Origin: Odobenus rosmarus divergens
Taxonomy: Eukaryota > Chordata > Mammalia > Carnivora > Odobenidae
DNA length: 64,000 bases
Reading direction: 5' to 3'
NCBI RefSeq assembly: GCF_000321225.1
Contig: NW_004451008.1
Coordinates: 1,724,040 to 1,788,039 of the forward strand
Below are positions 57,295 to 64,000 of this stretch, one piece after another. Made by a program: the position numbers and the translations under genes. The notes under the pieces are model-generated. The model did no database searches, was not told where the DNA came from, and worked only from the letters and a program-made list of their open reading frames with translations. Position 1 is the first letter of the stretch. Every line of letters starts with the position of its first letter.

Positions 57295-57470
57295 CCACCC
57301 AGCACTTCCAGCTTCCAGAGCACGGCCACCTCCATCAGAAGAGGTGACACTCACAACCACCCCAAGGTAAGCTGGGAGGGGCTTATTGTTTCTGCTTCAT
57401 AGATACAGAAGCTGAGTCTCAGAGAGGTGCATTAGTAAGTTGTGCTCTGCGCTGGATTTGTAGCATTCAG
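57295..57470 (-). repeat. MIR SINE
   Basis: 'gacactcacaaccaccccaa', 'gcttcatagatacagaagct' and 'gagtctcagagaggtgcatt' are the reversed MIR core. Confidence 0.65.
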
Positions 57471-57824
57471 GGGAGGGCAGTAAGATCCTGTGCTCCTGAG
57501 ATGGTCCCCCACCACCAGTCCTCTGAAGCTTTCAGGCTTCATTTACTGTCATAGTAAGATACTAATGATGGAAACCACCAAATGGACAGTTCTAGCTCAT
57601 GTGAATTCCCTCTTCACTAATAAGTACAGCCACTTGGTCCCACAAAATTAGTAGTGGGTTAGGACCCCTTCTTTCCTTTGGATAGAATCACCTGCCTCTG
57701 GTTTCACCAGATAACAAGCCTCAGAATGGTCAGGCAATATAGCAGCAATCTAAACAATTTTCAAGGAGTCAATGAAAATCAGAACTGTGGCAAATAAATA
57801 GGTCTCACTGGGCCAGGCTCAGAA

Positions 57825-57985
57825 GGTCTTCTTAGCTACTTGGCTTTAGGGCAAGTCACTTCACCTCTTTGAGCCTTAGTTCCATCTGCAAAATGGGTCA
57901 ATAATAACCTCTGTCCTTCCTCAGTTCATAGGCTAGTTATGAGGATCATAGCTATGCATAAAATAGGAATATGAGGGCTACTGAA
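57825..57985 (+). repeat. MIR SINE
   Basis: 'ggcttt', 'agggcaagtcacttcacctc', 'tttgagccttagttccatct' and 'gcaaaatgggtcaataataa' give a clear MIR core. Confidence 0.85.
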
Positions 57986-58223
57986 TCCTCTCCATGAAGG
58001 AAGTTCCAAACCTGCAACTCATGGGGCAGAGACGTAGCATAGGAAGTGGGTAGCATGGGTGTCATTGATCACATGCTGTTGAGCATGGCATGAGCAACAT
58101 GGCTACATTAGTGAGAAGAGAGACGCTGGGATGACACACACAGAGACACAGTGACCCCTTTCCACACACAGCCAAGCTGACAACAGTCATTAGAAAATAC
58201 AGTCAGAAATTCCTTTCAAAGAT

Positions 58224-58460
58224 TCAATTAGTTCAGGGGCACCTGGGTGGCTCAGTAGGTTAAGTGTGTGTCTTTGGCTCAGGTCATGATCCCAGGGTCC
58301 TGGTATCGAACCCCACATCCGGCTCCCTGTTCAGCAAGGAGCCTGTTTCTCCCTCTTCCACTGCTGCTCCCTCTGCTTATGCTCTCTCTCTCTTTCTTTC
58401 CCTCTCAAAAAAATAAATAAAATCTTTTAAAATTTTTTTAAAAAAGAATCAATTAGTTCA
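58224..58460 (+). mobile_element. Can-SINE with TSDs
   Basis: The body (58236-58448) has 'ggggcacctgggtggctcag', 'gtgtctttggctcaggtcat', 'gtcctggtatcgaaccccac', CT-rich sequence and 'aaaataaataaaatctttta'. A 12-bp TSD (tcaattagttca) lies at 58224-58235 and 58449-58460. Confidence 0.96.
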
Positions 58461-58734
58461 ATCCATTTTATTCGACAGGGGAGATAGAAGCTATACACCT
58501 CCTACAATCAACCAATCCCAGGAACCTCTTGAAATTTTAGTCGAGAATTTGCAAGATGCTAAATAATACACATTTTTAAAACATGACAGACTAGAGGTGG
58601 GGGAAAACACTAGGCCCTCTAATACACATAAAGGAAAACATCACCCTGGTTTTTAAAGAGTTATGAGGAACTCTCAGTTTTCTACAAGGAGATCAGAGCT
58701 TACAAATCACAGATAATAGTGCCAGAAAACCTTA

Positions 58735-58850
58735 GAGGCCATTTTTCTCATTTATCCCCACCCCCCCACCCATTTCACAGAGAAGGGAAGTAAAACTCAG
58801 AGAGACATACCTGCTTCCAGTCATACTCGAGGATAGAATCAGATAGAAAC
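58735..58850 (-). repeat. MIR-type SINE fragment
   Basis: 'cacccatttcacagagaagg' and 'gaagtaaaactcagagagac' are the reversed core, with a C-rich insertion at 58758-58774. Confidence 0.55.
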
Positions 58851-58874
58851 ATGAGTAGTGTCCCTTGCTGCATT

Positions 58875-59275
58875 TAATCCGGCACACATTTATGAGGATC
58901 TACTAAATTACTAAATTCTTGCTAGGGAAACAAAGATGAATAAGCCAGAGAATCCACTTCCAAGAAATTGCATCCATTAGGGGAGATAAACATTAAGCAG
59001 CTGATTCTGGCCCAAAAATGTATGTGCAATATTAACAATGATCCAGAGTGCTATGAGGACACAGAATTCAGAGCAGTCAGTTCTGCTTGCGGTTATCAGA
59101 GAACGCCCCACACAGGAGTTGGCATTTGAGTGTATTGAGTAGAAGAGCATTCCATGCAAAGGGAACAGAGTGAGCTAAAGCAAGGGGCTGCAGGAAGAAT
59201 ACAGCATGTGCTGAGAGTCACACACAAATAGTTTGAAACAGCTGGAGGGTTTATAGAAAGTGCTTCAGGGCCATC
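58875..59275 (-). repeat. LINE L2 3' end
   Basis: 'ggcacacatttatgaggatc' (terminus), 'ccacacaggagttggcattt' and 'gagcattccatgcaaaggga' followed by 'acagagtgagctaaagcaag' are in reversed L2 3' UTR order. Confidence 0.6.
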
Positions 59276-59289
59276 TTGGGGGATGTCAA

Positions 59290-60475
59290 CAGCTCTCAGC
59301 TGCCGTCCTGCACCTCATTTGGCACGCTCCTGAGGCCGTGGCCTGTGTCTACCTAATGGGCCACTACAACACCTGGCCAAGTGCCGATGGCATTGTGGGG
59401 CTTAGTGAATTCCCTTTGAAGATGAGAGGACTGTGAGGGAGAGAAGAATTTGCCACTCAAGTGAGTCAACTGGAACGGAAGGTGTGTCCAGCCACTCAGG
59501 CCCAGCTCTCTGGTTAGTCGACCAGACAGCCAGGGTTACCTCCCCTAGGGCCGTGGGGTTCTACTAGGGAACATCAAGGTTTTTTTGTTTGTTTTTTTCT
59601 TCAGCAAGTAGTTCCTGAGCCACAACACTTCTGGCTCCCCCTTGCATTTGTAGTTTTACCAACATAATTGATCCCAGAGCTCGGTTTCTGCCATACCCGT
59701 TGGTTTCCCACGGAGTGGTGGTATATTTAGGCCCCCTTAGAGCATCAGCACCTCCCGACCTCCTGGGGATAGCATGGAGGGACATGTAAGAGGCAGACAT
59801 AAACAGTCCTGAGCTGTGTAGTCATCCTTTTGGGTGCTCTGAACTTCCTGTCCTGAGCTAAGGTTTTTTTCTCTTGGGGTTAGCGAGGCACCAAGAGATA
59901 AACAAAGCTTTAAAGGAACTCTCCCCATTGGAAAACTAAAAGCACTCCAAGACACTGCTTTGCCCTACCTTCTAAAGAATGCATCCAGCCTTCCCATGAG
60001 TACACCCTTGTGCAGACTCTCTGAGGTGTGTGGGGTCAAACAAAAGACCACTTGAGGATAAATTTCTCTAAGCTGTCCTTCCTAATATGTTGGGTCTACA
60101 AAATGTCAAAATAGCCAGGCAAATCATGCCAGGATTCATCATGGCAGTGGGCACCCAGTCACCCCTGATATTCAGCCCTGAGCCACCCAAACAACTTGTA
60201 GTGACTAAGGTTTTTTTCCACTTACACCGGATTCTTCTGCTTTCACCGCACAATTATATTAGCAAATGAGATCCTTGAGTAAGCAAAATAGGCCTCTCAT
60301 AGACACATTCCTTAGCCTATGACAGATAATTTAGAGTCAGGGAGCAGCCATTCACATAAGCTTTTCAAAATACACCCCCAAGCCATTTTCACCAGGTAGT
60401 TGCTGTGATCTCGAAAATCAAGTATGTGCAAAAGCAGGCAGCCAATAGCTTGCAAGAGAATGAGAACTGAGCAAT
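59290..60475. other. Unassigned sequence
   Basis: No repeat or gene recognised. Minus-strand open stretches of 60-78 codons around 59564-59955 overlap one another in different frames and resemble no known protein. Confidence 0.45.
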
Positions 60476-60479
60476 GAAC

Positions 60480-61445
60480 AAAATTAATGTTTACAACTTA
60501 TGTAACTGATAAAGGATTAATATCCAGAATATGGGGAGAGAGGGGGATCCTACACATCCATTAGAAGAAGAAAAAGCAACAGAAATAGGTTGGCACACTA
60601 TATGAGCATGTGCATCACAGAAAATGAAATGATCCTTAGCATATGGAAAGATGTTAGATGTTCACTAATAATCAAAGCAACACAGATTTAAAGATTAAGA
60701 GATGCCATTTTCACACCCGTCAGATTGGCTAAAATTCTTAAAGCGTGACAATATGAAGTGTTTATATGAAGATATAAAACAACAGCAAAACGCAAAACAC
60801 TGATGATAGAACCGGAGAGAAATCTGGCAATTATCTACTAAGTTTGAGGCTACATATACCTTATCTCACAGCTATTCCACTCAGGTATACAACTGAGAGA
60901 AATTGTTGCCCTATACACAAAGAGCTTTATACAAGGATGTTCACTACACCGTTTATAGGAGAGAAAAGAAATTTAGGACTTCGTTAGCAGGGAAATGCTT
61001 AATAAGTTGTAACACATTCATAAAAAAGGAACATGACATTGAAGTTAAAGCAAATGAAATAAAACTGATGTACATCTAAAACAATAATATTGAATGAAAA
61101 AAACAATTTGCAGAATAAACTGGTATTATGTCATTTATGCAAATTTTATTTTTTATTTTTTAGTAACATATAACGTATTATTTGTTTCAGGGGTACAGCT
61201 CTGTGATTCATCAATCTTACACAATTCACAGCACTCACCATAGCACATACCCTCCCCAATGTCCCATTTATGCAAATTTTAGACAACTGTACTCTTTATT
61301 GTCTTGGACACATACTTACGTACCAACCATGGACAGGACAGAGACATACCGTCTTTGGAATGGTAGTTGTTCTGGGGCAAAAGGAAAAGGGCCGGGAAAA
61401 GATGAGCTCTGAAAGGACTCAGTTGTTTTTGATAATGTTTGTTTC
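60480..61445 (+). mobile_element. Old L1M (HAL1/L1MC-like) ORF2 end and 3' region
   Basis: 'actgataaaggattaatatc', 'gttagatgttcactaataat', 'cacccgtcagattggctaaa' and 'gctattccactcaggtatac' follow the forward end of an ancient L1 ORF2. It continues after a reversed L1 insertion (61149-61281). Frames are shattered by stops. Confidence 0.75.
61149..61264 (-). mobile_element. Carnivore L1 3' end, reversed, 5'-truncated
   Basis: The T-rich left end with 'agtaacatataacgtattat' and 'ttgtttcaggggtacagctc', then 'caccatagcacataccctcc' and 'ccaatg', is the reversed carnivore L1 3' UTR. A perfect 17-bp TSD (catttatgcaaatttta) lies at 61132-61148 and 61265-61281. Only about 116 bases were inserted. Confidence 0.92.
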
Positions 61446-62042
61446 TTTAAAAAGCATTTGAAGGGGCACATGCACCTCAGTGTTTATAGCAACAATGTCC
61501 ACAATAGCCAAACTATGGACGGAACTCAAATGTCCACCAACTGATGAATGGATAAAAAAGATGTGGTGTATACACACACACACACACACGCACACACACA
61601 CACACACACAGGAATATTATTCAGCCATCAAAAGAATGAAATCTTGCCATTTGCAACAACGTAGATGGAACTAGAGGGTATTATGCTAAGTGAAATAAGT
61701 CAGTCAGAGAAAGACAAATACCATATGATTTCATATGTGGAATTTAAGAAACAAAACTGATGAACATAGAGGAAGGGAAGAAAAAATAAAATAGGATAAA
61801 AACAGAGAGGGAGATAAACCATAAGAGAACCTTAACTGTAGAGAACAAACAGGGCTGGGGAGGGGAGGTGGGGGGACGGGGTAACTGGGTGATGGGCATT
61901 AAGGAAAGCACTTGATGAAATGAGCACTGGGTGTTACATGCAATTGATGAAGCACTACATTCTACCCCAAAATTAATAATACACCATATGTCAACTAACT
62001 TGAATTTAAATAAAACAAAAAAATTAAAATTAAAATAAATAA
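61446..62042 (+). mobile_element. Carnivore L1, ORF2 C-terminus and 3' UTR
   Basis: 'ccacaatagccaaactatgg', 'gaatggataaaaaagatgtg' and 'gaaatcttgccatttgcaac' encode the ORF2 C-terminus (EYYSAIKRMK in one frame, then a frameshift). The 3' UTR follows with 'gggtgatgggcattaaggaa' and 'atacaccatatgtcaactaa' and an A-rich tail. A CA microsatellite expands and disrupts the ORF2 remnant at 61572-61610. No clear TSD was found. Confidence 0.9.
61572..61610 (+). repeat. (CA)n microsatellite inside L1
   Basis: Thirty-nine bases of AC dinucleotide with one G interruption. It replaces the 'tatatatacacaatgg' type segment of the L1 and adds a His-Thr run to its remnant frame. Confidence 0.93.
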
Positions 62043-62129
62043 ATGAAAAGCTGAAGATGCAAGGACATGTTAGTATTCTTAAAAGTCAGGGGGATGGGAA
62101 TATGAATGTAAAGGTCAGGAGAGGTTAGG

Positions 62130-62440
62130 TTTTGCTACAGTAACAAAACCCCTGAATCTCAGTGACTTTAAACAACAAAGATTTCTTTTTTGCTCATACA
62201 TGGTGGGTTGGCAGAGGGGCTCTGCATATTGTTGTCACTCAGGAACCAAGACTGAGAGTGGCCACTACCTCCTTACTATTGGCTGTACCAGAGGGAAACA
62301 AACAGCAATTACATGGTCCAGCCTAGACGTGGCCCAAGTCACCTCCTCTCACCAATTGGCCAGAACTAGTTATATGGTTTTACCCTGCCCAAGGGGAACA
62401 GGAAGTTTAATTCCACAATGAGCCCAGAAGCGGGAAGTAT
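62130..62440 (+). repeat. Interspersed repeat, family not resolved
   Basis: 'cagtgactttaaacaacaaa', 'tggtgggttggcagaggggc', 'accaattggccagaactagt' and 'aaggggaacaggaagtttaa' match a common mammalian repeat pattern (DNA element or LTR) whose name I cannot give with confidence. Confidence 0.45.
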
Positions 62441-62849
62441 GGGAAATTTTTTGGCTAATGACGAGAAAGTTTTTTTGTAACAGGTGGTTTGTATAGTACT
62501 CATCATCTCTTTTTACATGTTTGAGTTATGTTTCATATTTTACAAAATTGGGGTTGGGGAAAAGCTTTGGTTGGGAATCAAGAGGCTTGGGCTTCGGTGT
62601 GAGGAAGAGAAGGTGAAAGGCAAGGTGGGGGAACAGAGACCGGGAACATGTTCCCAGACCATTCGACGTGATTGGTGATTGGCATACCCACATTGATGCT
62701 GCAATTATCCCTTATTCAGAAAAGGACCTCCACAAAATGACCCTGAACAGGTTGACCTTCCTTGCTTTTGTTTATTTCCATGGAGGTTATATAGGTGACA
62801 GGAAGCCTGATACAAAGAGATGGAGTGCATGGTGTGTGGATGGTAAAGT

Positions 62850-63060
62850 CCAATGTCTTAACTAAGTACCGGGTCTGCCACTCACACACTTCCTGTCACC
62901 CTGGGCAAGTTACTATACTTCCAGGGTCTATTTTCCTCATCTGTAAAATGGGCATAACAATAACACATACATCTTTGAATAGCTGTGATAAGCAAATGAG
63001 GTATGTAAGGTGTGTTGTAACTGTAACGTGCTCTGTAGACGTTCACTATTATTAATGACC
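62850..63060 (+). repeat. MIR SINE, near full length
   Basis: 'gggtctgccactcacacact', 'caccctgggcaagttactat', 'cctcatctgtaaaatgggca' and 'ctctgtagacgttcactatt' run in MIR order to a TTATTA end. Confidence 0.9.
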
Positions 63061-63359
63061 TATATTTTGCTGCAAGGGAAGCCTCAGGCCAGATTTACAT
63101 TTCTGGCCGACAATGACTCATACAACTTCCTTCACTAGAGCCACCTGGTTGACAAAATGGGCCTAAGCATCATCCTGTGGTCCAACCGCTTAAAGAATCT
63201 ATTGATTTCCTCTTGTGAAAGTGAGTGTGGGAAGAGGGATTAAGCATTATTGCAGATTCCCTGGGGAAAGTCAGGGGGAGGGTATGATTCCTAGGAGCAC
63301 AGCCTGGAGGGGGAGAGGTTCTAGGCCTAGATGGAAGCCTGGGTCCCTGAGATTCATTG

Positions 63360-63490
63360 AATATTTGAGCTAGAAGAGTATAGGAAGGAAAGAACGGCTC
63401 TTTTAGTCCCCTCATTTTCCAAAAGAGGAAACTGAGGTCAGGAAGGCAAAAAGAATGACCCTTTTCTGACAGCAATAGAGAGCCAAGAGA
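63360..63490 (-). repeat. MIR-superfamily fragment
   Basis: 'cctcattttccaaaagagga' and 'aactgaggtcaggaaggcaa' are the reversed MIR core preceded by a 'gagctagaagag' type tail. Confidence 0.6.
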
Positions 63491-64000
63491 GCTGACATTC
63501 ACCTGGGGTCTTCAATTAACTCAGAGTAACCAGGGCAAGTCCCTTATTGCAAAATGACACATAAACCTGAACCCCCATGGTTATTTCTAATGTCTGTTGT
63601 TTTAAGAACATCCAGTTCTATCACATATGAAATGCAGTATAATTCTCCCTAAAAGTGAGCTCTCTGATCCCAGTTATTGACTTTGCAGGCCGGGCTTATA
63701 GGAGTTATCTCCTTGTCTCCCCCCATACCCTGAATGCCACCTATTGGCCCTCCTCCCTATCTTCCTGAAGGACTCCTTGGTGCCTTACCTCTTTTCTGTT
63801 AAACCTTAGAGCCCTGATGCTCTTGATTCTACCCTTACCTAATAAATATCCCTACTTGCTTGTGTTGCTGGCTCTGGGGATAGAGTCAGAAAAAGCTTGA
63901 GCGGCAGAGAACACAGGACACAACTCAGGAAACAGCTCATGGGCACCTGAGTCTGGCCCCAGAAGTCACTCCCAGAGGATGCTTTGCACACCAATATTGC
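63491..64000. other. Unassigned sequence to the window end
   Basis: Nothing recognised. 'acctaataaatatccctact' near 63838 contains an AATAAA motif, but no transcript end can be argued. Confidence 0.4.

Noticed and set aside
61480..61674. Forward frame with a His-Thr run
   Set aside because: It is L1 ORF2 C-terminus interrupted by a CA microsatellite.

Overview
The window looks like nuclear DNA from a carnivoran mammal, probably an arctoid (bear, pinniped or mustelid lineage). The main evidence is seven tRNA-derived Can-SINEs with the core 'cctgggtggctcag', a poly-A/AATAAA tail and target-site duplications (TSDs). There are also 3' ends of carnivore-type L1 elements. The Can-SINEs lack the canine-specific 'ggcgcagcggtttagcgcc' form, and the copy at 22623-22831 is closest to the arctoid type. 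The background is typical mammalian intergenic or intronic DNA: AT-rich, CpG-poor, crowded with old MIR and L2 copies, with CA and GAAA microsatellites.

I find no protein-coding gene, processed pseudogene, functional tRNA/rRNA/snRNA, CRISPR array or bacterial feature that I can support. The open frames are short, and most lie inside repeats or simple-sequence tracts. The segment is best read as a gene desert or the inside of a large intron. Exons too small or too unfamiliar to recognise by eye cannot be excluded.

Layout: 0-8 kb is mostly unassigned sequence with an L2 fragment and a few MIRs. 8-22 kb holds MIRs, L2 pieces, two Can-SINEs, three CA/GT microsatellites, a purine-rich tract (15.35-15.53 kb), a MER5 fragment and a short L1 3' end. 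22-34 kb has two Can-SINEs, each inserted in an older MIR, a reversed L1 3' end (24.75-25.34 kb), an L3/CR1 fragment, a dense CpG cluster (29.21-29.39 kb) and a MER5 element. 34-48 kb has a Z-DNA-prone tract, a Can-SINE, a long decayed L2 that keeps recognisable reverse-transcriptase translation (45.0-46.85 kb), a MER3-like element, a 21-base poly-C run and a 304-base pure purine tract. 48-64 kb has L2 and MIR remnants, two Can-SINEs and a layered L1 cluster (60.48-62.05 kb).

These parts do not form a pathway. They record successive waves of retroposition: L2/MIR and L3 first, then hAT elements and L1M, then carnivore L1 and Can-SINEs. Repeat family names come from recalled consensus patterns, not from a database search, and boundaries of old repeats are approximate. 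No novel biological system is evident. The most useful second looks are the CpG cluster, the 28-bp distant direct repeat, the homopurine and Z-DNA tracts, and a few unassigned open stretches.
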